A DNA stretch of 64,000 nt from Steinernema hermaphroditum (Eukaryota > Nematoda > Chromadorea > Rhabditida > Steinernematidae), in contig CM059621.1 in NCBI GenBank assembly GCA_030435675.1, positions 10,416,001 through 10,480,000 of the forward strand, in the 5' to 3' direction. The notes beneath the pieces are model-generated. The model was not told the DNA's origin and made no database searches. It saw only the letters and a program-made list of their open reading frames with translations. The position numbers and the translations under genes are program-made. This document shows positions 38,301 to 49,000 of the stretch, one piece after another (the stretch's first letter is position 1; each line of letters begins with the position of its first letter).

Positions 38301-39730
38301 GAAAGGTTCTTCCGGAATCGGTATAGTACTTGTCACGATAGGAGCCTCACTGAACAGCGGTGGTAACGGCGTTGTTGTCACTGGTGTTTCGAACACAATA
38401 GGTTGCGACGTTGTGGTAACAATTGGTTCTTCTCGAGCCATAGCGGCGAGCACTGGATCAATCGCTACTGGAGGTTCCACTGAAGCCGTCGACGTTATAG
38501 TATCTGTAGTTGTGCTAGTGTACGCAGTGGTGGAATCTTCCGCTGAAGGAGGAGTCACATTTTGAACATCGTTTAGAAGTTCAACATCTCTTGCCAGCAT
38601 TTCCTGAATAATCTTCTCCATATCCTCTCCTCCACCCTAAGCAATTCAATCGGAACCAGAAGAATAAAATGGCGTACTACCTGTGAATCCGCAGCTTTCT
38701 GAGTGTTTGTCTTATCCAGTTCATCAACAGAAACTGACTCGACTCGATTCACCACAATAATAGGCGTAGTGGAAGGATGAGTTGCCGATCCATAAGAAGG
38801 CTCAGCGGCAGTTGGAGTAGGTGGCGGCGCAATAGTTGTCTGCTCAGATTGAACTATGGGCGTGGAAGTGGTGACTTCGGGGACATTCTGGACGTCGATC
38901 GGGTTGATCTTCGGTGCTTCCACTTTCTGCTCTTGAGCGTGTGTGTGCTCATGATTGTGACCGTGGTCGTGAGAGTGGTCATGAGCATGCGAATGTCCAT
39001 GCGCGTGAGAATGCCCATGAGAATGACCGTGAGCTTGAGCTGCTTCGTTATATCCAAGTGCTTCGAGATCCAGAAGAGGTCTGGCAGCTTCAGCATTTTC
39101 GAGAGCAAGTTTTTTAGCGTGAACTTCGTACTCCTTGACCAGTTCAGGAATCGCAGCAACACTTCCTAGAGAAATGCCGTAGCAATATCAGCGACGAAAT
39201 AAAATACCTGTGATTCGCTTGTTGGGAGCTGCGTTATTGTCTTGCACAACTTTCAAGAACGTCTTGTTTTCTTTCAGTGCACTTTCCAGGAACTCTACGT
39301 AGACGGCAAGATCAACGTGTGATTTGAAGATGGCACCGGATTTATCATTCAGCTAAACATGGTCAGCTTCAGGGAATACATTATGAGTAACAGCAATACC
39401 TTGGCACCAAGAAAGTCAGCTCGATCGCTGTATCGAAAAGAAAAGATATCAACCTGGTCGCCCTCAGCATATGACAGAATTGACTCATGGTTGCTGTCAT
39501 ATTTTCGTATGATTTTTGCGGAGAATAAAGCATCTAAACCATATCAGTGGTTTTTCCAAACTTTATGAACCATTCTACCTGAGCAGTATTCGTTGAGACA
39601 CAACTTTGTTTTCTGTTGGATATTAGCATCAGTAACAGAAATACACAAAAGGAGTAAGACTAGAAGCTCCTACAAAGAACATTCGTACCATCATCCACCT
39701 GTCCCCCAAACTTACAGTTGACAACGACAT
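35351..39730 (-). CDS. tango1: TANGO1 (MIA3)-like ER exit site receptor
   Basis: TANGO1 sits at ER exit sites, binds bulky cargo such as collagen in the lumen, and recruits COPII and fusion factors in the cytosol. All expected parts are visible, in about 13 exons and roughly 1,100-1,200 residues. A two-exon signal peptide (MSLST, then ELLVLLLLCISVTDA) is followed by the lumenal SH3-like domain with its cysteines (KLCLNEYCS, SILSYAEGDQVDIFSF, FLGAKLNDKSGAIF). Then come a His-rich run of about 30 residues (HGHSHGHSHAHGHSHAHDHS and on), a long Thr/Pro-rich lumenal stalk, a membrane helix (LLACIVLPFPLVLFSFAVF), several coiled-coil exons split by an acidic GWSDVDGWDVDGSD stretch, and a basic Pro/Ser-rich tail ending KPPSQRH. 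The start at 39730 was chosen because it alone gives an in-frame signal peptide after splicing a 47-nt intron. Architecture, not one motif, makes the call. Confidence 0.88.
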
Positions 39731-40509
39731 TATGGACAGCTTAACATACCACCACAGAGAGTCCACCTGAAATTAACACATAAGAAGAGACGAGAAAGCA
39801 AAGAGAATAGCGAAAGATATTCGGATCGAGAAAAGGTCGATACTACGGACTGTTGACAAGTGAACGAACTGAACGGTCGAACCCGTAGATGTTGACAACG
39901 TGACGTGTGAGTCACGCGTTATGACACAATCGCCACATTCTCGAAACGCCGAGCTCAGATGCCCGTCAGTCTCCACAGAAGTTTGCGATACTTGTGGATG
40001 TGTGGACGACCTCTGACCGCCAGCTCTTCGAAGGCAACCAGAAGAAGCAGGTCCGTATCACAACGAGATTCTTGTCTGCTTCAGTACTGTGTTCCCACGA
40101 GGAGCATACAGGGTCAAGACTGCGAGACACGGCTTCGGAACGCACAGCAGTTCGCTTTTCGAATTCTCGCTGAGATGTCGCTTTTTTACTTTCGCGCGCT
40201 TTCTTGGTCTTCTTCTTCTGATATTCTCATTTTGTGGCTAAAATGGTATTTCGTGACCCGCTGTCGTGTTGTCCCAAGCCTCTGTAACGCGTGAGTCGTA
40301 AAATATAAATATGCTCGTAAGCATTTCCACATTCCATTTTAAATTAGTATTCAACGTAGTCTGCTCGAAAATCTGTGAACCTCCTCAAATTTAAATTTAT
40401 GGTCGGTGTAAACGGATTGGGGTACGCGTCCTGACACGAAATTGGCGCTGTTAGTAAGAATCTGATGTTCGCTCCTAATGGGATTCGCAGGTTTCGTGAA
40501 TGATTTGTG

Positions 40510-40715
40510 CATATAGTCCATTTTTTTTTTTCGAACTCCACAAAAGCGATCAATCACCGCGCGGCGAGACCGAGAATTCGCTCCAGCACATTGAAGAAAG
40601 GCAAATATTTCGTACGTTCGTTCGCTCCTTTCAATGCGCTAGAGCAAATTCTGGGCCCCACCGCGCTGTGATTGATCGCTTTTGTGGAGTTCGAAAAAAA
40701 AATGGACTATATCTC
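40510..40715. repeat. Near-palindromic hairpin, probable MITE
   Basis: The left arm runs 40510-40603 (ATAGTCCATTTTTTTTTTTC, then GAACTCCACAAAAGCGATCA) and returns inverted at 40620-40715. The arms differ at scattered bases with a loop under 20 bases. It has no coding content. Confidence 0.65.
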
Positions 40716-41252
40716 GATGCCGAGGGCGTATTTTCGGATTTCCAACGTTGAAAATGTAGCAAAAGCTCTGTGCGTTCGAATGCGCACAGATTTGTTTGAT
40801 TTCGCGCCGTGTGCGCAGAGAAATTAACTCATCTTTGTAATGAGAGGAGGTATTTTCCCGATTCTATGCGTATTTTTGAGCGTCGTGGGCCGTACATCAG
40901 CTGTAACACGCTGGAAAATAGCTAAGACGGCGCGAATGAATGTTTGTTTGAAGCGTAGAGGGAGGAAGAGCGGTTGCCGTATGTTAGTCAGGTGCAGTCG
41001 CAACCAGATTCAATGACTCCACAATCTTGACCTTTTAGAGATTTCAGGTGCACTGCGACGCTCTGAAACGCGCGTCAATGATCTGTAAAGTGCAAATGAG
41101 AACTTGATGAGAGAAAATAATGCTTAGAGAGAAGATCACAAAGATGGAGGAGGTCCGATATAGCGATTATTTTGACTTGTCACCGCTCGGATACTTGAGA
41201 TTACGCTAAATCACCTCATGGTCCTCTTTCCTTCTGATATAACACCCATTGG

Positions 41253-41423
41253 ATGAAAGTTGTGCAGAAAAAATGCTTCGAGAATGCCATTGCGGAAGTA
41301 GATCGCTGTCTTGAGTATGACAGCGTAGAAGTTCACCTAGACGATCAAATCACTGACGGTGCGAATTCGGACGATAGCACCGATGAATCAGAACATGAAG
41401 TAGCTTTAGATGATGACGATTAG
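41253..41423 (+). other. Short acidic reading frame, possibly the tail of a decayed gene
   Basis: 56 codons from MKVVQKKCFENA to the acidic end ESEHEVALDDDD. Just upstream (41045-41150) short coiled-coil-like pieces (GALRRSETRVNDL, ANENLMRENN) occur with stops between them. It may be a pseudogene; no family recognised. Confidence 0.25.
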
Positions 41424-41848
41424 AAACGCAAAAATGGAGCATTATTTGTATCTATTCATCACTTTTTCATAAATCGCTTAATTTCTCTGCGACTATTGAA
41501 TTTGGCAACTCGAGTGACATGTCATTCGATGGAGCATTTAATTCTGCACAAATTTGACGTTGGAATTTCCGCGAAACGCTCTAGTTCGCTCGAAAATGAC
41601 GAAAAAAGACAGGGAGTACGAAATCCCCATTGAAAAAATGCGAAAAGACGAAAAACTACGGTAGTCTAGCGGTCCCGCCACGAGCACCTTGCGGACCCCA
41701 ATCCGTTTGCACCGACTATAATTGTACCGTACCCGTAACAATAAAAACTAATGTCGTGAATCGACCCCACATGTACTGTAGCATTGCTTTACCCAACATA
41801 TATCTTCGTTTCTTTGCCCTTTTACATGTTTTTGCTAAACTCGTTCCT

Positions 41849-41858
41849 CCCATTGCAG
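41849..41858 (+). promoter_or_regulatory. Probable spliced-leader acceptor of syf-1
   Basis: TCCCATTGCAG ends five bases before the ATG at 41864, after a pyrimidine-rich tract. Confidence 0.5.
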
Positions 41859-41863
41859 TAAGT

Positions 41864-44800
41864 ATGACCGAGGCAATGGAAGTTGAGAAACGCGAAGATA
41901 CTGGCCATGCATCGAACGTGACCCTTTCCAACGGCAAGCAGCAGTCTTCATCGGCCATTATCTTTGTAAGTAGCAGTTGGAGTGTTATTTCCTAAAATTT
42001 CGTTGTTTCTAGGGGGACGACGACGTTGCGTTTGAAGAAGATATCTTGCGCAACCCCTACTCTCTGCGAAGTTGGGAGCGCTACATTGAACACAAAATAA
42101 AGGCGAACGCACCAGCACGACAAGTTCGGCAGCTGTATGAGCGCGCCATTCAAAACTTCAACAGAAGCTACAAGCTCTGGTACCAATACCTGCGGTTTCG
42201 AAGACGTCTTGTGGTCGAGAAGTCACCAAATGATCCTGCCTACCAGTACCTCTGCGATGCCTATGAACGATGCCTTGTGTTTCTCCACAAGATGCCGCGG
42301 CTGTGGATCGACTACTGCCAGCTAATGGTGAAACGAGGCCTAATCACCGAAACGAGAAGAGTTTTCGACCGGGCTCTGCGTGCTCTTCCCGTGACTCAAC
42401 ACGATAGAATTTGGCCCATTTACATTGATTTTGTCACCTCGCACAACATTCCCGAAACTGCGATAAGGGTGTACAGGAGATATTTGAAGGTATGCCAGTG
42501 CGTCCAAAACTTTTAAACACATTCCATGTTCAGCTGAATCCATCTGCTCGCGATAATTTCGTTGAATATTTGAAGGATATCGACCAGCTTGATGAAGCAG
42601 CTCAGCAGTTGGCGACAATGGTCAACGAGGAAAAACTCGTCAGCCGCAACTTTCAGGTAAGCTACATTGCTAACTAACAGTAACTAGTTATCCCTTGGTT
42701 AAGCTGTGGACAGAACTGGCCGAGTTGATCGCCAAAAATCCGAAGAAGGTCCACTCGCTGAATGTGGAATCAGTCATCCGCCAGGGTATCAGCAGATATT
42801 CAGACCAAGTTGGAGCTTTATGGCTGCTGTTGGCGGAATATTACATCCGCACTCCCAATTTTGAGAAGGTATTGTTAATTCGTGCGAGTCGATGTTATCC
42901 ACAATGATTTTAGGCTCGTGACATTTATGAAGAAGCCATCCAAACTGTTAACACGGTTCGCGACTTTACTCTCATTTTCGACGCGTACGCCAAATTTGCG
43001 GAGAGCGCAGCCTCCCAAAAACTTGAGGATATGTCAAGTGCAGACGACGACGAAATGGAAGATGTCGGCTTGGAATTGGACATGCTCATGGCCAGATACG
43101 AAAGCCTCATGGAACGCCGCCCCCTGCTGCTGAACTCTGTGTGGTTGAGGCAGAATCCGCATAATGTGCACCAGTGGTTGAAGCGTGTAGATCTTTTCGA
43201 AGGCGACAAGAAGAAGGTAAGTAACTGTATGTTTGCGCCTTCACTGTGCAGCCTCATTTAGCAAGTCGAAACATTCCATGAAGCAGTGAAGACCGTGAAC
43301 CCCAAGATGCAAACTGACGGGCGGCTCTCCGCGATTTGGATTGCGTTTGCGAAATTTTACGAGGCAGAAAAACAGCTGGACGATGTATGTTATTCCGACA
43401 TATCGACTTAATTCACGAAATCATTTTAGGCCAGGCACATTTTTGAGAGCGCTCTGAAGCCGAACTATGCTAGCGTTGGAGAACTAGCTACCGTAATCTG
43501 TGCTTTCGTTGAGATGGAGCTGCAGCACAAGAATGTCGAGAAGGCCCGTCAGATCCTGCGGCGTTCCACTGTTATCCCTGGCAAGAGTGCCCGTTACTTT
43601 GATGAGAAAGAAAAAGTTCAGAGCAGAGTTTACAAGTCCCTGAAGGTGTGGTCGCTGTATGCCGACATAGAAGAGAGTTTTGGAAACTTCCAATCGTGCA
43701 AAGAGGTATACGAGAAGATGATCGACTTGAGAATCGCCACTCCGCAGATTGTTATCAACTATGCCTCCTTCTTGGAAGGGAACAATTATTTCGAAGTTGC
43801 TTTCAAGGTACGACAACTTGCATTATCTATTTCCATTATCAGCTATGTTCTAGGCATATGAAAAAGGAATCGCCTTGTTCCGCTGGCCGGAAGTTTTCGA
43901 CCTGTGGAACATTTATCTCGTGAAGTTCATGAACCGATACGGTGGAAAGAAACTCGAGCGCGCTCGCGATATATTTGAGCAGTGCATTGAAGCATGTCCT
44001 CCAAAGTTTGCCAAAAGTATGTTCTAGTTGTTCCTAGAAATTCTGACTCTAATTCTCGTATTCTTTGTAGAGTTCTATTTGTTGTACGCCAAGTTGGAGG
44101 AAGAATACGGTCTTGCTCGTCATGCGATGAACATTTACCAGCGTGGTTGTACTGCTGTTGAGAAGGAGGAGATGTATTCGGTAAGTGCAGTGAGTAACCT
44201 TTGTATTTCCATGTTTCGTTCGTTGTAGATGTTCAACATATACATCAAGAAGGCAATGAATATGTTTGGAGTCACAAACACTCGCTCCATTTACGAGAAA
44301 GCTATTGAGATCTTGCCAGAAGATGACTGCAGGTGATTTGTTCACGGGTGAAAATGCGCTAATTGCTAATCTAATGTTACAGGAAAATGAGCTTGCGATA
44401 TGCTGAAATGGAACGAAATCTAGGAGAGATTGACCGCGCTAGAGCTGTTTATGGTCACTGTGCCGAAATTTGCGATCCGCGTGTGCATGACACATTCTGG
44501 AAGACATGGCAAGATTTCGAAACGAAGCACGGAAACGAGGACACTCTCCGTGAAATGCTAAGAATACGCCGCACCGTCCAAGCCATGTACAACACCAACG
44601 TGAACTACATGAGCTCCCAGATGCTGGCGGCAAGCATCGGCGGAAACGGAGCCATCCCCGGTGAATCTGTTGCAGCTGACAGCATGGCGCAGTTGGAAGC
44701 CAAGGCTCAGATGATCAAACAACAAGAATCCACTATAACGGGTGCTCCGAAAATTTCGTTCGTCAAGGGCGAAACTCAAAAGAAAACAGCAGAAGCGACA

Positions 44801-44965
44801 ACGGAGAATCCCGAAGAGATCGACATCGGGGACGAAGACGATGACGAAGAAGAGGGTAAGTTTGTGTCGGTTCTTCTGGGATACTCAATTCTGCTTTCAG
44901 AAATCGAGACGCGGAATCTTCCAGAATCCATTTACCGCGGACTCGTTAGGAGCAAAGAAGATTGA
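41864..44965 (+). CDS. syf-1: SYF1/XAB2 pre-mRNA splicing factor
   Basis: A HAT-repeat scaffold of the Prp19/IBC complex that joins the activated spliceosome; the human protein also takes part in transcription-coupled repair. About 12 exons encode roughly 840 residues. HAT repeats run through nearly the whole length, with strings shared with human XAB2: SYKLWYQYL, HKMPRLWIDYCQ, FDRALRALPVTQHDRIWP, RRPLLLNSVWLRQNPHNVH, VYKSLKVWSLYADIEES, DLRIATPQIVINYA, GGKKLERARDIFEQ, CDPRVHDTFWKTWQDFE and HGNEDTLREMLRIRR. The acidic region DIGDEDDDEEE precedes the family ending LPESIYRGLVRSKED. The intron at 42657-42703 uses a TTAAG acceptor, chosen because it restores NFQLWTEL against human NYQLWHEL. Secure. 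Confidence 0.96.
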
Positions 44966-45400
44966 TTACGTTGCATTTGTGTATCCGAGTTACAGGATAA
45001 ATTTGAGTTGTTCAAGGCCTTCAAGTGTGGGTTGGGGTTGGCTGGAGGTAGTCTTTGTCCCATAGCAAACAGTCCGCCTTCGTGCCAATTCGAAGAAGTC
45101 AGAAGTCAAACAGAGCGCCGATCTGCTGCTCATTCCGCGCACCAACCTATGCTCGCGTCGCCACACAAGCGATCTCCCATCGTCAGCTTTGCAGCCTGAC
45201 CGTACTGAATCTTCGGAGATGTTGAGGTGAGTGGAAACGAATCCCCTAGGCTGGCCCACTGAATCAGCAACTTCTGAGGGTGCGGAAGCCGAAATTAGCC
45301 TTCCGCGTTGAGTCGATTCCTATGTTTGCGTAATCCAACCTGTGCTCGCCTAAGCAAACAAAGCGAGGAGCCTTGTTTTCGACGATTCGATGCCTGATTC
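44966..45400. other. Gap between syf-1 and the LITAF-domain gene
   Basis: 435 bases, no gene. Same-strand spacing is compatible with either separate promoters or a loosely spaced operon. Confidence 0.4.
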
Positions 45401-45410
45401 CGCGCTTCAG
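45401..45410 (+). promoter_or_regulatory. Probable spliced-leader acceptor of the LITAF gene
   Basis: CGCGCTTCAG lies one base before the ATG at 45412. Confidence 0.5.
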
Positions 45411-45411
45411 G

Positions 45412-45910
45412 ATGACCGACGCCCCGCCACCGTACTCTCCCGTCGACCCGCGGGCACCAAATCCGTTCGCCGAGGCGCCGCCTCTCCCCGAGAAGAGCGC
45501 TACCATCTCGGTTGCCTCCTTCGCAGACCCGACGATCTTCATAGTTCCGGGACCCGGTGGCGGGGTGAACCCCGCGGACGGAACGCGACCTATCGTCATC
45601 GAAGAAGTGAAGAAGGCGCCGACCCGGAAGCCCTACGATGCCTTCTGCACAAAGTGCCAGGTACGTAGAGGTTCCAAAAGAGAGAGAGGAACTTCTTGAA
45701 GGGGCCTAACAGAGATAGCTTCTTCAGACGCTCGTGCACACCGAACGGCGCTTCGTAGCCGGCACACTCACGTGGGTACTTTTCGTCGTTCTGCTCATCG
45801 TCTTTTTCCCCCTCTGCTGGCTCCCTTTCGTCCTCGATGCCACGAAGGACGTCGAGCACCTTTGCCCCCAGTGCGACTCGCTCCTGGCCGTTCGAAGAAC
45901 GCATGGCTGA
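45412..45910 (+). CDS. LITAF-domain (SIMPLE/CDIP1-like) membrane protein
   Basis: LITAF-domain proteins are small monotopic proteins of late endosomes and lysosomes that bind zinc and dip into the cytosolic leaflet. Exons 45412-45660 and 45728-45910 encode 143 residues. The first half is Pro-rich, with a PPPYSP motif (a PPxY-type site for NEDD4-like ligases). The LITAF domain has both zinc knuckles, CTKC (residues 80-83, just before the splice junction) and HLCPQC, around a hydrophobic stretch (TWVLFVVLLIVFFPLCWLPF). Length and layout match the family. Nematodes carry many paralogues, so no ortholog name is offered. Confidence 0.92.
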
Positions 45911-45957
45911 TGAGAAAGGATTACGGTAACCGTCTCTAAATATTCCAGCGAGGAGAA

Positions 45958-45963
45958 AATAAA
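45958..45963 (+). terminator. Poly(A) signal of the LITAF gene
   Basis: AATAAA 48 bases past the stop codon. Confidence 0.75.
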
Positions 45964-46080
45964 ATATATTTACAACAAGAAGTGAGCACAATTGAGCAAT
46001 GGGCAATACCGCATCCGGCGGTATCTCTGGGTAACTTATTAGGGGTGGGGCGTTATTAGGGGTGTTCGTGAGATCGGAGT

Positions 46081-49000
46081 TCAGAAGCACGACTCGAAGA
46101 ACTGCTGGATCTGGGAGCAACTGGCCTGGGGGAAGTACTGTCTGGCAAAGAGGCAGTTCTTCATGATCCACGCCGAGATGTTGTCGATGTGGTAGACGCG
46201 GATGAATCTTCTGATGGAGCGGCACTGCTCTTCGGGCACGCGGAACTTCTCCATATTCTCGGGGGCCGTAGTAGTCGTCTGGGCTACGGTAGTGCCCTCC
46301 TCAGGCAGCTTCGGCTCGACGAAGACGTGGTGGGGGCGCACCTGAGGGGGCCGAAGATCTTCGGTGGTCTCTTCGAAGTTGGGGTAATCGGGCTGCGTCG
46401 GAGCGGCCGTCGACGAGGAAAGGACGCGGAACCGCAGCTCCCGCTCCCGGAGCAGCTGCTCCCGACGCTCTATGAGCTCCCTCTGGCGTCGCTCCGCCTC
46501 GGCGAGCTCGGCCAGCTGCTGGCTGATGCGCTCCCTCCGGTGCTCTTGCTCTGCCTTCATCTCATTCTCCCGGCGGAGGTGCTCCGCCTCCCCCAGACGC
46601 TGCTGCTCCTCTCGGAGCCGCCGTGCCTGCTCCAGGCGTTCCCGCTCTTCGCGCAGGCGACGCTCATTCTCCTCCCGCTCACGGCGCTCCAACTCCAACT
46701 GCCGCTGACGCTCGACGATCGCCATCTCCTTCAGACGCCGCTCCTTCAGAATCTCCATCGCCAACAGAGTCTTTTCCGTCAGAAACCTGAAATGGAGAGT
46801 CTTCCGGAGCCTAGGGGTGCGCGCTCACCCGGAGGACTTGTCCAAGCTGGGGTTCATGTCGATCGAGAAGGACATCCCCGGCTTTAGCGTCTCGTCGTCG
46901 GGAGAGTCGTCGATGGAAAACGACATCTCCGGCGCCTGCGACGCCGGTGTCGCCTCGAAGGTCACCACAGAGGCCGCAGGGGTCTCCGCTTCGAGAATTG
47001 TCGTGTCGAAGGTGATCATGGTGACGTTGGGCTGGCTCGTAGTCGTCACTACCGTAGTCACTGTCTCCGTCGTCGTCGCCTCACCCGAAGAAGCGTTCAG
47101 AAGACCTTCGGCTTCCAGCTCGTTCTCACTGGCCGTCACGAAGGATCCCCCGGAACCTGAAGTCGAAGACTCTGCGGTTGTCGACGTTGGTTCTTCTGTT
47201 GTCGACAAGGGCGTCAAAGTGCTCTCCGCTACCGTAGTCTCAACGACGACCTCGGTTGTGTTTCTCCCTTCAGCGACGACCTCCACTGTGGAGTTTCCTT
47301 CAACGTCGCTGTTGGAGGCAAGAAGCTCGCCGATTCGGTCGAAGGTCGACGGCTGGGTGGTTGGCTCCTGGGTTGTTGACTCGAGGGTCGTTGATTCCAG
47401 GGTGGTAGGCTCCTGAGTGGTTGGTTTCAGGGTCGTTGACCACAGGGTGGACGGCTCCAAGGTTGTTGACTCCACGGTGGTTGGCTCCTGGGTGGTTAAC
47501 TCGAGGGTCGTTGACTCCAGGATGGTCGTCTCCTGGGTGGTCGGTTCCAGGGTCGTTGACCAAAGGATAGTTGGCTCCTGGGTGGTCGACTCCAGGGTGG
47601 TGGGCTCCACGGTGGTCGGCTCGAGGGTCGTTGACTCCACGGTGGTTGGCTCCTGGGTGGTTAACTCGAGGGTCGTTGACTCCAGGATGGTCGTCTCCTG
47701 GGTGGTCGGTTCCAGGGTCGTTGACCAAAGGATGGTTGGCTCCTGGGTGGTCGACTCCAGGGTGGTGGGCTCCACGGTGGTCGGCTCGAGGGTCGTTGAC
47801 TCCACGGTGGTCGACTCCTGGGTGGTTGGCTCAAACGTCGTCGTTCCTGTAGTGGACTCGTCAGCGGTCGTCGTCTTTGCTGTCGAGGGCTTCGCCAAAG
47901 TCGATTCTTCCACTTCAGTTCCGGAACCCTCGAGGGAAGGTGTAGTCTCCACTGACGTCGAAGTTGATTCCAGCGTCGTCAACTCCGGAGCAGAAGCATC
48001 TTCGGTTCGAAGGGTTGTCAAAGACTCCGTCGTCGGAGCTTCTGAAAGCTCCGCGGCGGTCGTTGAGGCGGCTTCTGCGTCCTGAGACTCCGCAGCCGGT
48101 GGAGTCGTCGAGTCTCCCGAATATGTCGTTGAGATGCCCTTCGTAAATTCCAGAGGAATGCTGGTTTCGGAGACTACCGTAGTCTCAGCTGCTTTGGTTG
48201 TCGTAAAAGCACTGCTTAATGAGGCAGACGTACTTTGTGCCGTCGTCTTCATGGTGGATATTACGGTAGAGGCGTCTTCCGCTGACTTTTGTGCTTCCGT
48301 CGCCGCTTCCGTTTCTTTTGCTACAGTAGTCTCGGTGGCCTCAGTGACAAAAGCACTCTGCGTGGAAAAGTAGGCGGTGCTCCCACTCGACGAGGCCGTC
48401 GAGGTCTCCGTTACCGTAGCCTCTTCTGTTGTCGTCGCCTCGGCCATCGAGGAAGTGGTCGTCGTCCGTTCTGCTAGGACGTCACCGGGCTCGACGACGC
48501 CCACCTTCTCCGCCTTCTTCTCGTCCTTTTGCTCGGCCTCCTCCTTAGCGCCCTCCTCCTTCGCCGTCTTCATCTCCGTCACGATCTGCACCTTGTAGAC
48601 GTGCTCTTCGGAGTCGTTGTTCTGCTCCACCAACTGGGTCTTCTTGTGCTCTTCGTTCGACTCCTTTGGGCCCTTCTCCGACCGCAGTTCCTCCAGTTGC
48701 GTCTTCAGACGCCCCAGGAGCTTTCTCCAACGCTCCGGCAGCGTCGAGTTCTCCGCGCTCTGCGGCGAGTTCAGCATGTTCTGCTCTTCACTCTCCGCGT
48801 CTTCGAACTCCGCCGAGGATCCGTTGTCTTCATCGTCTCCTTCACTTGACTTCTGTCCCGACTTCGAGGAGTCGGTCATCGCCTCGGGCGTCGAAGACTT
48901 AGTCTCCTCCCCTTTCGGCAGTTCGGTGGTCGACGAGGCCGTCTCCGAGGTTGTGGTCTTGGTCAGCGCCTCTACCGACGCTGTTGTCTTCTCGGACCCT

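Larger units (their letters stand above)
39731..41848. other. Intergenic region between TANGO1 and syf-1
   Basis: 2.1 kb with no complete gene. Holds a hairpin repeat (40510-40715) and a short acidic reading frame (41253-41423). Confidence 0.5.

Noticed and set aside
47300..47728. 142-codon frame with DHPGxxxP repeats, and similar frames on the plus strand
   Set aside because: Alternative frames through the 15-bp repeat of the mucin-like gene; any frame of a repeat looks repetitive.
47340..47830. Regularly spaced repeats reminiscent of a CRISPR array
   Set aside because: No unique spacers; it is a coding tandem repeat in a eukaryotic genome.
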